Notes: generated by a model from the sequence alone, not told the origin. Counted from the stretch's first letter, positions 9,174 through 18,296 are shown. The stretch: 64,000 nt of DNA from a bacterium (GCA_017941035.1 JAGAXG010000045.1:1-64000), one strand, 5' to 3'. Numbers and translations are program-made.

Positions 9174-10934
9174 CTACTTTGAAATCAATTCTAAAGAATA
9201 ATGTTTTTTAAAGTTCTCAAGTTGAGCTGAAAATTCAGTTACATCTTCTTCCTTAAGTTTATTTTTTAATTCATGTCTCGGAATAGAAATATTCAAAGAT
9301 TGAATCATATTCGTAGAAATATTTGAACAATGATCTGAAATTCTTTCCAAATCATTTAGAACTTCTGCATACGCAAAATTTCTTCTTATATGAACTTTTT
9401 CCTGTTTAACACGTTTTATATGATTTTTCTTTGCTACATAAGCAATATCATCTACAACTTGCTCAAAAGGTTCAATTTCATAAGCCATACTTATATCATT
9501 ATAAACAAATGCTTGGACTGTAATATCAAAGACTTCTTTTACAGCATTTACGACCTTTTTAAGTTCTTCGACAGTATCTTGAGCCAACACCCATTCCTTC
9601 CTGTGCATTTGATCTGCTATTTTAAGTATATGCATTGAATGATCCGCAATTTTTTCAAAATCAGATATTGATAAAATCAGCTGAGAAATCTTATTGCTAT
9701 CTTCATCAGTTAATTGTTTACCAGAAAGTTTTTGTAAAAAAGATTCCAATACATCTTGATATTTATCAATTTTAACTTCATGTTTTGTAATAATTTCGGA
9801 TACTTTTGGGTTGTATTGTTTAAGCATTCTAACAGACATAACCAGAATTTCTCTTGTCAATTTTGCCATATCTGCAGTTGTTCTATAACACTGAGCAATC
9901 GCTATTGATGGGGTAAGAAGCAATCTTTCATCCAAAATAACCTCTTTATCATCCTCACTATCTTTAACAACTACGTAAGAAATTTTTTCAAGCAAGCCTC
10001 TTAATGGGAATAAACAAACCGCAGCTAATATACTAAATACAGTATGAACAACAGCAATACCAAACGGATTTGCACTTTCATTAAGAGGATATCCTATAAA
10101 ATGAAGCCATAGTTCAAATACCGCAAGAAAAATAATCGCACCAATAACATTAAATGCGACATGTACAACTGCCACTCTTTTAGCATTTGTATTAACACCA
10201 ATACTGGATAATACCGCGGTAATACAAGTTCCTATATGCTGTCCCGCAATAATTGGTCCGGCAATCATATAAGAAATACTTCCTGTCAATGATAAAGCCT
10301 GAAGCATACCAACTGACGCGGCAGAACTTTGTATAATCATAGTAATAACCAGACCAACAATCAAACCTAAAAATGGATTTTGGAATAACGTCAATATATG
10401 AGTAAATTTAGGGTCATTAGCCAACGGAGCCATTGATGACGACATCAAACCCATTCCAAACATCAAAATTGAAAATCCTATTAAAAAAGTTCCAACAGGC
10501 TTTCTTCTTGAAAAATTACTGTTTGAACTCAAAAGCATTATAACTCCGATTAACGCTAAAATAGGAGAGAATGATTCAGGTTTCAACATTTTTAAAAAGA
10601 AATTTGTACTCTGAATACCTGATAAGCTTAAAAACCAAGATGTTACGGTTGTCCCAACATTAGAACCAATAATTATTGCAATAGTTTGAGAAAGCTTCAT
10701 AATGCCTGAGTTTACAAACCCGACAAGCATGACAGTAACAGCAGAAGAACTTTGAACTGCAACTGTCATTCCAATGCCTAGCAATAGACCTTTAAAAGGA
10801 TTAGAAGTAAGCTTTTCAAACAGCTTTTCCATCTTCCCGCCGGCAATACGTTCTAACCCGGATGACATTACCAACATTCCGTATAAGAAAAATGCCAATC
10901 CCCCACATAAAGTAAATATCGAAAATATATCCAT
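9174..10934 (-). CDS. Na/Pi cotransporter family protein with C-terminal PhoU-like domain
   Basis: 586 aa inner-membrane protein. Two inverted transport repeats carry the family signatures QSSSAVTVML (Gln61-Ala65) and IIQSSAASVGML (near residue 200), each in a membrane helix. About eight hydrophobic segments fill residues 1-320. The remaining 260 residues are cytosolic helices of the PhoU type (AHRKEWVL-like region, ISDFEKIADHS, LNDLERISDHC). The family takes up phosphate with sodium; the PhoU-like tail probably regulates it. It is the first gene of a minus-strand unit with the thioesterase. Confidence 0.92.
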   Translation of the reverse strand: MDIFSIFTLCGGLAFFLYGMLVMSSGLERIAGGKMEKLFEKLTSNPFKGLLLGIGMTVAVQSSSAVTVMLVGFVNSGIMKLSQTIAIIIGSNVGTTVTSWFLSLSGIQSTNFFLKMLKPESFSPILALIGVIMLLSSNSNFSRRKPVGTFLIGFSILMFGMGLMSSSMAPLANDPKFTHILTLFQNPFLGLIVGLVITMIIQSSAASVGMLQALSLTGSISYMIAGPIIAGQHIGTCITAVLSSIGVNTNAKRVAVVHVAFNVIGAIIFLAVFELWLHFIGYPLNESANPFGIAVVHTVFSILAAVCLFPLRGLLEKISYVVVKDSEDDKEVILDERLLLTPSIAIAQCYRTTADMAKLTREILVMSVRMLKQYNPKVSEIITKHEVKIDKYQDVLESFLQKLSGKQLTDEDSNKISQLILSISDFEKIADHSMHILKIADQMHRKEWVLAQDTVEELKKVVNAVKEVFDITVQAFVYNDISMAYEIEPFEQVVDDIAYVAKKNHIKRVKQEKVHIRRNFAYAEVLNDLERISDHCSNISTNMIQSLNISIPRHELKNKLKEEDVTEFSAQLENFKKHYSLELISK

Positions 10935-11033
10935 AAATCCTTGCCTTTAATTTCGCATGATATTGTCACACACAAAAATTATAAAGGAAAAAACAAATTC
11001 TATCAATAACTTAAATTAAATTTTTCATGACTA

Positions 11034-11062
11034 TTTACATTTAAAAACTATTGTATTATAAT
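11034..11062 (+). promoter_or_regulatory. Strong sigma-70 promoter of the SLH protein gene
   Basis: TTTACA (11034-11039), a 17-base spacer and a perfect TATAAT (11057-11062) lie 54 bases before the ATG at 11117, with AAGAGGA as ribosome site. This is the best promoter match in the window and fits the highly expressed look of the gene behind it. Confidence 0.75.
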
Positions 11063-11116
11063 ATGTACGAAGTTGGTTTACCTAACTAGTAGTAGAAAAG
11101 AAAGAGGAATTTAAAG

Positions 11117-12391
11117 ATGAAAAAATTATTAGCTGGTTTATTAGTCGCAGGAATTCTTTCAATCACTACATCTCCTGTATTAGCTTATGCAGGTATCAAT
11201 GATGTTGATGCGAATTACTGGGCACAAACAGAAATCGCTAGTGTTGTTGGCGATTCAGTTATGTTTTTGAACAACGGTAACTTCAACCCTGAAAACAAAA
11301 TTTCAAGAGTTGATTTTGTTGCTGCTTTATTAAAAGTTTTAGGAAATGATAATGCAAAAATCACATCTGATGTTAAATTCTCAGATGTTGCAAAATCAGG
11401 AGCTGATCACGATGCAATCGTTAGATCTCAACAAATTGGTTTAGTATATGGTTATCCTGATGGAACTTTCAGACCAAACGGTTCTATTTTGAGAGATGAA
11501 GCTCAATCTGTTATCAGCCACATCACTATTGATGGTACTGTAAACAATAATATAATTTCTAAATTCTCAGATGCTAAAAAAGTTCCTAATTGGGCTAAAA
11601 ATGTTTACGCTAAAACATTATCATATGGTATTTATGTAAATCATCCAAATGAAAATGAATTAAGACCAACTGAAGACTTAACAAGAGCTGAAGCTGCTGT
11701 ATTATTATACAGATTAAGCAAAAAATTAGATTTAGTTAAATCTCAATACAAAAATGTTAATGAAACAGTTTTAGGTACTGAACACTTAAATGTTACTAAA
11801 AAAGCTCCTTGCAACGAAGTTACAATTACAAACTTGAGAAACATCGTTAAAGAAGGTAACGTTTTAGAAATTGAATACACTGATTTATTCAAATCTAAAT
11901 TAGCTTCTGCAGGTGATTGTGTTACATTCACAAACCCAAAAGATATCGTAACTGAAGAAGGAACTGTTATATTCCCTGCTGGTTCTACTTTCTACGGAAC
12001 AGTATTGAATGTACAAGATCCTCAATGGTTCAATAAAAACGCTAGAGTTTACACTCAAATCAACAAAGTAGTTACTCCTAACGGAAAAACTGTTGATATG
12101 AATGCTAAACCTTTCTACAAAGATTATGCATTAAAAGAAGGTCCTTGGATGACTGCAGGTAAAGTTGCATTGTACACTGTTGGTGGTGCAGCTGTTGGTA
12201 CAGGTGCAGGTGTTGGATTCTCATTCATTCCAAATCCTGATAAAGTAGGTACTGGTGTTGCTATCGGTACTCCTGTTGGTGCAGGTGTTGGTTTAATCAC
12301 AGGTTTAGTTACTCCTGGTTTGAACTATGTTGCTCACGAAGGTGAAGAAATCCAAGTTATCTTACTTGATGACGCTAGCGTTGCTAAGTAG
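11117..12391 (+). CDS. SLH-domain envelope protein with C-terminal glycine-zipper module
   Basis: 424 aa. A signal peptide (residues 1-23, ending VLAYA) is followed by three S-layer homology repeats at about 27-80, 90-145 and 148-200 (FSDV, GYPDGTFRPNGSILRDEA, LTRAEAAVLLYRL). These repeats bind peptidoglycan-linked polymers and anchor outer-membrane or S-layer proteins. After a linker comes VIFPAGSTFYGTV ... VVTPNGKT, a module also present in the protein at 56562-57590, then a Gly/Ala zipper at about 345-400. Codon use is strongly biased to GCT, GGT, ACT and TTC, unlike neighbouring genes, so the protein is probably abundant. It is monocistronic with a strong promoter and terminator. Confidence 0.85.
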   Translation: MKKLLAGLLVAGILSITTSPVLAYAGINDVDANYWAQTEIASVVGDSVMFLNNGNFNPENKISRVDFVAALLKVLGNDNAKITSDVKFSDVAKSGADHDAIVRSQQIGLVYGYPDGTFRPNGSILRDEAQSVISHITIDGTVNNNIISKFSDAKKVPNWAKNVYAKTLSYGIYVNHPNENELRPTEDLTRAEAAVLLYRLSKKLDLVKSQYKNVNETVLGTEHLNVTKKAPCNEVTITNLRNIVKEGNVLEIEYTDLFKSKLASAGDCVTFTNPKDIVTEEGTVIFPAGSTFYGTVLNVQDPQWFNKNARVYTQINKVVTPNGKTVDMNAKPFYKDYALKEGPWMTAGKVALYTVGGAAVGTGAGVGFSFIPNPDKVGTGVAIGTPVGAGVGLITGLVTPGLNYVAHEGEEIQVILLDDASVAK

Positions 12392-12410
12392 TTTTTAACT
12401 TAGATTAAAT

Positions 12411-12450
12411 AAAAAAAAGAGATTCTTTTGTAGAATCTCTTTTTTTTTTT
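12411..12450. terminator. Bidirectional terminator between convergent genes
   Basis: A stem AAAAAAGAGATTC/GAATCTCTTTTTT with a 7-nt loop and long A and T runs on the two sides. It serves the SLH gene and the convergent 713-aa gene, whose stop codon it touches. Confidence 0.85.
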
Positions 12451-14590
12451 ATCCTTTCAAAATTCTTAAAATTTCTTTTTCTGCCTCTGAAGCATGTTCC
12501 ATAGCTTTATCAGCTTGAGATGAATCTTCATTACTTTGAGGGACCATACCAACAGATGAAGGGACATAAGTTCTTACAGGTTCATATGTTTTATTATTAT
12601 CCTGATTTTGAGTTACTGTTTGTGTATTTGTTACTGTTGAATTTTCACTATTTTTATTATCAATTGAATTACTTAACTTAGCATCATTTACAACAGATTT
12701 ATTATTATCGGAATCTGTTTTTTGGGAATTTTTGAACTGTTTTATTAGATTAGTTTCTCCATTATTTTGATTTTGCAATGACTGCTGTTGTTTTATTAAT
12801 TCTTGAGCCTGCTTATCCAATTCTTCTTGTTGTTTATATTTATCTTCATCTTCAAGAGAATATTTAGGTTTACCTAAAACTGCATGGCATAATTTTGTTA
12901 AATATTTATTTGGAATACTAAGCATCATCATAGGAATCATAAACCTAATCGGCCAACCTGCCATACGCTTGAACCAGTATTTAGGATTACAAATAGCATC
13001 CCAAATTCTTCTAGGGATATTTTTAAAAATTTGTTTTATTCCGCCTTCAAACATATTAAATTCGCCATGTTTGAATCTGGAATACGGTCTTATTGTATCT
13101 TTTAAACCTGTAGTTACAAAGTCTCCAACTTTTCTGCCAAGCCAAACAAAAGGATTACGAGTTTTCGGTCTTCCTAACACTTTTAATCGTTTTAGACCAA
13201 AATTATAAGCTTTTTTATTACCTATATAATCGCCTCTAGCAACTTTTTCATTAAATTCTTTTACTGCTTGTTCATAAATTTTTACTTTATCCGGAGTCAT
13301 ACCCCAATTTTTTAAACCACCGATTCTATGCATCAATTTAATACATGGGCCAATAAATAGCATAAACCCGACAAAATCTACCATTCTTTCTGCAAATGAA
13401 CGAACTTTATCACCTACAGAATCTTGTTTGCTTGCGGCCAATAAAGCTTCTGCAACAAAATATCCCTGCATTAAGGTTGAAAGCTTACCTTGATACATAC
13501 GACCAGTGAGAGCTTCCATTGTTAGATTTACAGCTTTATTTAACCCACGTCCTAAAGAAGTCCTGTGCATTGTATTTTGACTACCCAAAGACGACAATAA
13601 AATATTTCTGACTTGTTGGAAAGATATTTTTCTTCCTGCGAAGAAACCACTTATTTTTGTCAATACATTGGCATCAGACAACCAAATCTTTGAAACTAAT
13701 TTTGGGTTTGTTTTTTCCAACTTTTGCATTATTTCATTAAAATATTTATTCGAATTTTTACTATATAATTCAAATTCAGCATTATTTGCAAAATTAAGAG
13801 ATTTTAACTTTATTTCTTTCATTGCTTCATCGATTTTTGGAGAAGCCAAAAAGTTATTTATTTCTTGTGCTGTAGCATTTGGTCTCAATAATTTATATTG
13901 CTCTCTATAAAAAATATTTTTCTTTTCGACTTCTGATGAGGCATTTTTTATTAAATCTTCTATTCTTTCTATATCTGCCTTTGAAGCACCTAAAGAATCA
14001 AAATCTTTAACACTTTTTAAGGGTTTTATAAAGTTTTCACAAGCATTAATATATGATGATAAAGCAAAATCTTTCCCCATATTCATCTGAGATTTTGCCA
14101 TTTTAAACTCAGGACTTGTAGGAGTCTCCACAAATGCACGAAGCATTGCAGATTTATCATAAATATGCTTTTTCGCAAATGGTTTTACATTATTTTTAAC
14201 TTTTGAAAAGAACCTTCCAATAGGATTTTCAGTAATTAAATCACTTACCTTGTCACCGAAATTGCCGATTTTACCCGCCAAAGATTTTGAATATTCACCA
14301 TCATAAAGTTTTAAATACTTATCCATCGCAGTATTTATTGCAACTGCAACGGGTACAGTTAGCATTAATTTTTCATTTTGATCAACTTCATCATATGCTT
14401 TAATATGTCTGCCAACGAAGTTATCTGTAGCAGCATCTGCAGCTGCATTCGTTAAAGCTTGACCATCAACCATTTGAGCAGCCATAGAAGGATTAACACC
14501 TTCACCGGATGTTACATTCATTCCGAAACCATTTTGCATTTTAACATTTGGATTCTGTATCAATGGATTAATTGGTTGTTGTGAACTCAT
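12449..14590 (-). CDS. Large lineage-type hypothetical protein
   Basis: 713 aa, family not recognised. Residues 1-90 contain FGMNVTSGEG and an Ala-rich stretch. About 90-330 is basic and helical. There are hydrophobic segments near 385-435 (VDFVGFMLFIGPCIKLM) and 555-580 (IRFMIPMMMLSI). The last 130 residues are Gln/Asn/Ser-rich low complexity. No signal peptide is visible. The architecture of a helical or membrane-associated core with a long polar Q/N-rich tail recalls the glycine-zipper proteins at 46717-48924, though I see no clear sequence identity. The ribosome site AGGGA precedes the ATG by about 7 bases. Confidence 0.7.
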   Translation of the reverse strand: MSSQQPINPLIQNPNVKMQNGFGMNVTSGEGVNPSMAAQMVDGQALTNAAADAATDNFVGRHIKAYDEVDQNEKLMLTVPVAVAINTAMDKYLKLYDGEYSKSLAGKIGNFGDKVSDLITENPIGRFFSKVKNNVKPFAKKHIYDKSAMLRAFVETPTSPEFKMAKSQMNMGKDFALSSYINACENFIKPLKSVKDFDSLGASKADIERIEDLIKNASSEVEKKNIFYREQYKLLRPNATAQEINNFLASPKIDEAMKEIKLKSLNFANNAEFELYSKNSNKYFNEIMQKLEKTNPKLVSKIWLSDANVLTKISGFFAGRKISFQQVRNILLSSLGSQNTMHRTSLGRGLNKAVNLTMEALTGRMYQGKLSTLMQGYFVAEALLAASKQDSVGDKVRSFAERMVDFVGFMLFIGPCIKLMHRIGGLKNWGMTPDKVKIYEQAVKEFNEKVARGDYIGNKKAYNFGLKRLKVLGRPKTRNPFVWLGRKVGDFVTTGLKDTIRPYSRFKHGEFNMFEGGIKQIFKNIPRRIWDAICNPKYWFKRMAGWPIRFMIPMMMLSIPNKYLTKLCHAVLGKPKYSLEDEDKYKQQEELDKQAQELIKQQQSLQNQNNGETNLIKQFKNSQKTDSDNNKSVVNDAKLSNSIDNKNSENSTVTNTQTVTQNQDNNKTYEPVRTYVPSSVGMVPQSNEDSSQADKAMEHASEAEKEILRILKG

Positions 14591-14759
14591 GATTTTCCCT
14601 ATTTTCCCTACTTATATATAAAAACATTTTTTATAGCTTATTTGCTTTTTTATAGGCTATATTAAGTTTTGTAACATTTTATTTTTTATTTGAAATTTTC
14701 GCAATGTTATATACTTTATATATACACAAGAGAGATTTATAAGAAGAGAGGCAAAAATT

Positions 14760-14930
14760 ATGGCACTTAAAAATTTGAAAAAAATTGATCAAAATTTGCA
14801 AAACATATATCAAAACCAAGTGACTACAACAGTTGCGTCTCAAGAACCTTTTGTAGATCGTTCAGATTTACTTTTGAATCAAATGAATTTTATAGCTACA
14901 TATAACAAACAACTTTTACACATTGCATAA
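14760..14930 (+). CDS. Small hypothetical protein (56 aa)
   Basis: A 56-codon ORF with an excellent ribosome site (AGAGAGG, 9 bases before the ATG) and a rho-independent terminator right after it. The product MALKNLKKIDQNLQNIYQ... is polar and helical, rich in Asn and Gln, with no signal peptide. Its family is unknown. It sits alone between two minus-strand genes, so expression signals argue for a real monocistronic small gene. A second gene of the same kind, 57 aa with the same signals, lies at 46476-46649, but the sequences are not evidently related. Confidence 0.65.
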   Translation: MALKNLKKIDQNLQNIYQNQVTTTVASQEPFVDRSDLLLNQMNFIATYNKQLLHIA

Positions 14931-14978
14931 AACTTATTTATTATAATTCCAATTTAATTTTTCCCCTACAAATTTATC

Positions 14979-15008
14979 CCTGATTTCATTGAAATCAGGT
15001 TTTTTTTA
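14979..15008 (+). terminator. Terminator of the 56-aa gene
   Basis: A 9-bp stem CCTGATTTC/GAAATCAGG with a 3-nt loop followed by eight T on the plus strand, 49 bases after the small ORF. There is no T-run on the other strand. Confidence 0.8.
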
Positions 15009-15458
15009 AAATTTATTTTTTGAAGCCCTGTCTATTTCTCGTCTTAGATCTTTTTTAATAATATCATCTCGCTTATCATACAGCTTTTTGCCTTTTGCAA
15101 GTCCTATTTCAATTTTCGCAAATCCCTTTGAAATAAAGACCTCTAAAGGAATTAGAGTATAACCATCTTTTTTTATTCTATTTGAAATTTTTAATATTTC
15201 TTTTTTAGTTAAAAGCAACTTTCTTACGCGTTTTTCTTCATGGTTATTACGATTTCCTTTATCGTATGGAGAAATATGGCAGTTATACATATAAACTTCA
15301 TTTTCATCGATACGACAAAAACTATCTTTTAGATTGATTGCATTTTGACGAATTGATTTAATCTCAGTACCTGTCAAAACTACACCGGCTACATATTTTT
15401 CAAAAATATTATAGTCGTGAAAAGCTTTTTTATTGGTAGTTACAATCTGTTTTTCCAT
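15006..15458 (-). CDS. smpB: SsrA-binding protein SmpB
   Basis: 150 aa, the usual SmpB length. SmpB binds tmRNA and brings it to stalled ribosomes for trans-translation. Signatures are NKKAFHDYNIFEKYVAGVVL, the GTEIKSIRQ strand, HISPYDKGNRNNHEEKRVRKLLL, and the basic C-terminal tail KGKKLYDKRDDIIKKD that enters the decoding centre. It is last in a minus-strand run ybaB-recR-ABC ATPase-smpB, 12 bases after the ATPase gene. No ssrA gene is visible nearby. Confidence 0.96.
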   Translation of the reverse strand: MEKQIVTTNKKAFHDYNIFEKYVAGVVLTGTEIKSIRQNAINLKDSFCRIDENEVYMYNCHISPYDKGNRNNHEEKRVRKLLLTKKEILKISNRIKKDGYTLIPLEVFISKGFAKIEIGLAKGKKLYDKRDDIIKKDLRREIDRASKNKF

Positions 15459-15470
15459 ACAACAATTATA

Positions 15471-16415
15471 TCATGGATATAAAAAACACCTACATTTGTG
15501 CGTTTCAGAAAATTCTGAAGTCCCCGGATTTTCTTTATCACATTTGTGCATCATATAAGGACAACGAGTATGAAATTTGCATCCCTCCGGCAAATTTTCG
15601 GCAGAAGGCAATTCTCCTTCCAATTTAACAATTTCTCTTTTCTCTATCGAATTTAATTCTGGAACAGCACTCAGAAGAGCCTTTGTATAAGGGTGTTTTG
15701 GATTATTAAATATTTCTTCTGTTTTTCCTATTTCAATAATTTCTCCAAGATACATAACAGCAATTCTATCTGATATATATTTTATTACACTTAAATCATG
15801 TGATATAAATAAAAAAGTAAGATTGAAATTATCTTTCAAAGATTTTATAAGATTAATAATTTGAGCCTGAATACTGACATCCAAAGCACTAACAGGTTCA
15901 TCTGCGACAATAATTTGAGGATTTAGAACAAGTGAACGTGCAATTGCGATTCTTTGTCTCTGACCTCCGGAAAATTCATGAGGATACAAATTCAATATAC
16001 TGCTATCAAGTCCTACACTTTCTATTTTTTCAACAATTATCTTATATATTTCTTGTTTTGAATAATTAGTATTTATTTCAAGAGGTTCAGACAAAATCTG
16101 TTTTATTCTCATTTTTGGATTTAAGCTGGAATAAGGATTTTGAAAAATCATTTGAATTTTTTTATAATACTGCGCAGGATTTTTTAAATCTGCCCCATTT
16201 AAAATAATTGAACCCGATTTTACAGGGATAAGACCCATTATGGCCTTTGCTAATGTAGATTTTCCACATCCCGATTCTCCTGCAATAGATAAGATTTCCC
16301 CATTATTAACAGATAAAGACAATCCATTGACAGCATGCACCGTCTGTTCTCGACCTGTAAAACTTTTTTTTGTAGTATAATCTACAAATAAATCTTTTAT
16401 TTCTAATAAATTCAT
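15471..16415 (-). CDS. Oligopeptide/dipeptide ABC transporter ATP-binding protein (OppF/DppF type)
   Basis: 314 aa ABC ATPase. Walker A is GESGCGKST, the signature is FSGGQRQR, Walker B is IIVADEP, and the H-loop lies in FLFISHDLSV. The C-terminal oligopeptide-transporter extension (KHPYTKALLSAVPE, then CKFHTRCPYMMHKC with four Cys) is typical of OppD/OppF/DppF and can bind an iron-sulfur cluster. It would power peptide or nickel import. No permease, binding protein or partner ATPase is next to it, so the rest of the transporter must be encoded elsewhere. Confidence 0.9.
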   Translation of the reverse strand: MNLLEIKDLFVDYTTKKSFTGREQTVHAVNGLSLSVNNGEILSIAGESGCGKSTLAKAIMGLIPVKSGSIILNGADLKNPAQYYKKIQMIFQNPYSSLNPKMRIKQILSEPLEINTNYSKQEIYKIIVEKIESVGLDSSILNLYPHEFSGGQRQRIAIARSLVLNPQIIVADEPVSALDVSIQAQIINLIKSLKDNFNLTFLFISHDLSVIKYISDRIAVMYLGEIIEIGKTEEIFNNPKHPYTKALLSAVPELNSIEKREIVKLEGELPSAENLPEGCKFHTRCPYMMHKCDKENPGTSEFSETHKCRCFLYP

Positions 16416-16468
16416 AAAACAATTTTACATTTTTTCTTATATAAAATCAATTAAACAAAAAGATTAAT

Positions 16469-17065
16469 TTATATTTCATGCCTGCCTTCTATTGCTTTGG
16501 CTATGGTAATTTCGTCAGCGTACTCCAAATCCGCGCCAACAGGCAGTCCGAATGCAATTCTTGAAACTTTTATCCCAAATGGCTTAATTAACTTAGTCAA
16601 ATACAAACTTGTCGCTTCTCCTTCGACAGAAGGACTTAATGCTAAAATAACTTCTTTAACCTCTTCATTTGTTAATCTGCCTAATAATTCCTTAATCCTT
16701 ATATCATCAGCTCCTATTCCATCCATAGGAGAAATAAGCCCTTGCAAAACATGATAAAGACCTCTATATTCATTTGTTTTTTCAATTGCGATTAAATCTT
16801 TAGATTCAGACACAACACAAATTGTAGAATGGTCACGATTAGTAGATGAACATATTTCACACGGGCTAGAAGAGGACAAATTAAAACAAATTTCACAAGT
16901 TTTTGTATTTTCTTTTGCTTCAATTATTGTCACAGCAAATTTTTCAACTTCATCCTTTGGCATCCTTAAAAGATGAAATGCCATACGTTGAGCAGATTTA
17001 GGACCAACAGAAGGGAACTTCTGAAACTGCTCAATTAAAACTGCTATTGATTTTGGATAAATCAT
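16469..17065 (-). CDS. recR: Recombination protein RecR
   Basis: 198 aa, normal RecR length. It works with RecO (and RecF) to load RecA at single-strand gaps. Visible are the N-terminal helix-hairpin-helix FPSVGPKSAQRMAFHLL, the Cys4 zinc finger CEICFNLSSSSPCEIC, and the Toprim domain starting ICVVSESKDLIAIE and containing ALSPSVEGEATSLYL. The ATG overlaps the ybaB stop by one base (TAATG), giving translational coupling with its usual partner gene. Confidence 0.97.
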   Translation of the reverse strand: MIYPKSIAVLIEQFQKFPSVGPKSAQRMAFHLLRMPKDEVEKFAVTIIEAKENTKTCEICFNLSSSSPCEICSSTNRDHSTICVVSESKDLIAIEKTNEYRGLYHVLQGLISPMDGIGADDIRIKELLGRLTNEEVKEVILALSPSVEGEATSLYLTKLIKPFGIKVSRIAFGLPVGADLEYADEITIAKAIEGRHEI

Positions 17066-17412
17066 TATTTCCCAAAGCTCAATCCGGGAATTTTAATTCC
17101 GCCTGTTAGTTTTGTCATTCTTGTTTCCATTTCTTTAGATGCTTTTTCTTCTGCATTTTTAATTGCAGATGTAATAACATCTTCAAGCATCTCTATTGTT
17201 TCAGAATCAACAGATGCAGGATTTTCAGGATTTATCGCATCCGGAGAAATTTTAATTGATTGAAATTTACCTTGACCGTTGCAAACAACTTTAACTGCGC
17301 CTCCGGCACTTTCTCCTTGGATTTCAAGATTTGCAAGTTCTGCTTGCATTTCTCCAGCACGTTTTTGAATATTTTGAATATTCTTCATCATGTTCATTAA
17401 ATTCATACCCAT
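17065..17412 (-). CDS. YbaB/EbfC family nucleoid-associated protein
   Basis: 115 aa DNA-binding protein of the YbaB/EbfC family. Residues 1-35 form the N-terminal helix with MMKNIQNIQKRAGEMQ. The core is GGAVKVVCNGQGKFQSIKI, then a C-terminal helix with MLEDVITSAIKNAEEKA. The family binds DNA as a dimer and is nearly always found just upstream of recR, as here. The ATG at 17412 is preceded by AGGAG. Confidence 0.95.
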   Translation of the reverse strand: MGMNLMNMMKNIQNIQKRAGEMQAELANLEIQGESAGGAVKVVCNGQGKFQSIKISPDAINPENPASVDSETIEMLEDVITSAIKNAEEKASKEMETRMTKLTGGIKIPGLSFGK

Positions 17413-17465
17413 AATTTTATCTCCTTAGACTGGTACTTTTCCACGTTTTATTATACAATAAATAT

Positions 17466-18269
17466 ATGCAGAAGAAAACATATTTACAAGAGTCTGTTAA
17501 GGGCGGACGTCTAATGCGTTGGAATATGATGCCTCTAAAGGTATATATTGCTCCTATGAAATTTTACTCAAAACAAGGACAGGACTTGAAATTTAGGGGG
17601 TATGTAAAAAAAGCTCTTGATGAATGGCACAAGGTTTCGAACGGAAAAGTTTCTTTTGTAATTGTTGACAATTTGTTAAGTTCTCAAGTTAATATTGATT
17701 GGAAAAGAGTTCAAAGGCAGGCCCTCGGGCACTGTATATTCCAATATGACAGGAATAACCGTCTTTATAGCGCAGAAGTTGTTATAGGATTAACAGAGGG
17801 ACTCGTTCATGCAGATTATAATGACGATAATGAAATTTATCATACGATTTTGCATGAAATTGGACACGCAATAGGACTGGGGCACAGTCCATTTAAAAAT
17901 GATATTATGTACACTCCTCATCAAAAAGGTATTGTCCATGTAGGTACTGGAGACAGGCTTTCTGTTAATTGGTTATATACTTTTCCACAAGGGAAAACCG
18001 TTAATGAGATAGCTTCAACATACCACACGGCAGGCTCCGATTTGGATGAAGTTATTGCTAAAATTATTGATAAACAAGCTAAATCCGAATTTGAAGTCGT
18101 AAAAGACAGAATACAAATACAGCCGCAAAGAGATTTATTAAAAGAAGCTTCAAATATTGGAGACTTAAAAAAATATAATATTTCTCTTCAAAATATAAAA
18201 ATTTCTAATGATTTGCAAGAACAAATCAGAAAACATTATAGAGATTCCTCAATGAAAAAGGATAAATAA
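17466..18269 (+). CDS. Matrixin-like zinc metalloprotease
   Basis: 267 aa. The catalytic zinc site is clear: HEIGHAIGLGH (HExGHxxGxxH) with a following Met-turn in NDIMYTPH, the metzincin/M10 pattern. The N-terminal part LKVYIAPM ... VKKALDEWHKVSNGKVSF matches the start of matrixin-type catalytic domains. After about residue 170 comes a charged helical tail of roughly 95 residues. No signal peptide or propeptide is seen, unusual for a protease of this class. ATG at 17466 has no clear ribosome site; the ATG at residue 17 follows GGGCGG and could be the start. It is divergent from ybaB. Confidence 0.82.
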   Translation: MQKKTYLQESVKGGRLMRWNMMPLKVYIAPMKFYSKQGQDLKFRGYVKKALDEWHKVSNGKVSFVIVDNLLSSQVNIDWKRVQRQALGHCIFQYDRNNRLYSAEVVIGLTEGLVHADYNDDNEIYHTILHEIGHAIGLGHSPFKNDIMYTPHQKGIVHVGTGDRLSVNWLYTFPQGKTVNEIASTYHTAGSDLDEVIAKIIDKQAKSEFEVVKDRIQIQPQRDLLKEASNIGDLKKYNISLQNIKISNDLQEQIRKHYRDSSMKKDK

Positions 18270-18291
18270 ATCCGGTATAAATACCGGATTT
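18268..18291. terminator. Terminator-like hairpin between convergent genes
   Basis: An inverted repeat AAATCCGGTAT/ATACCGGATTT with a 2-4 base loop lies between the protease and the MFS transporter stop codons. The T-tail is short, so the strength is uncertain. Confidence 0.6.
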
Positions 18292-18296
18292 TAAAA

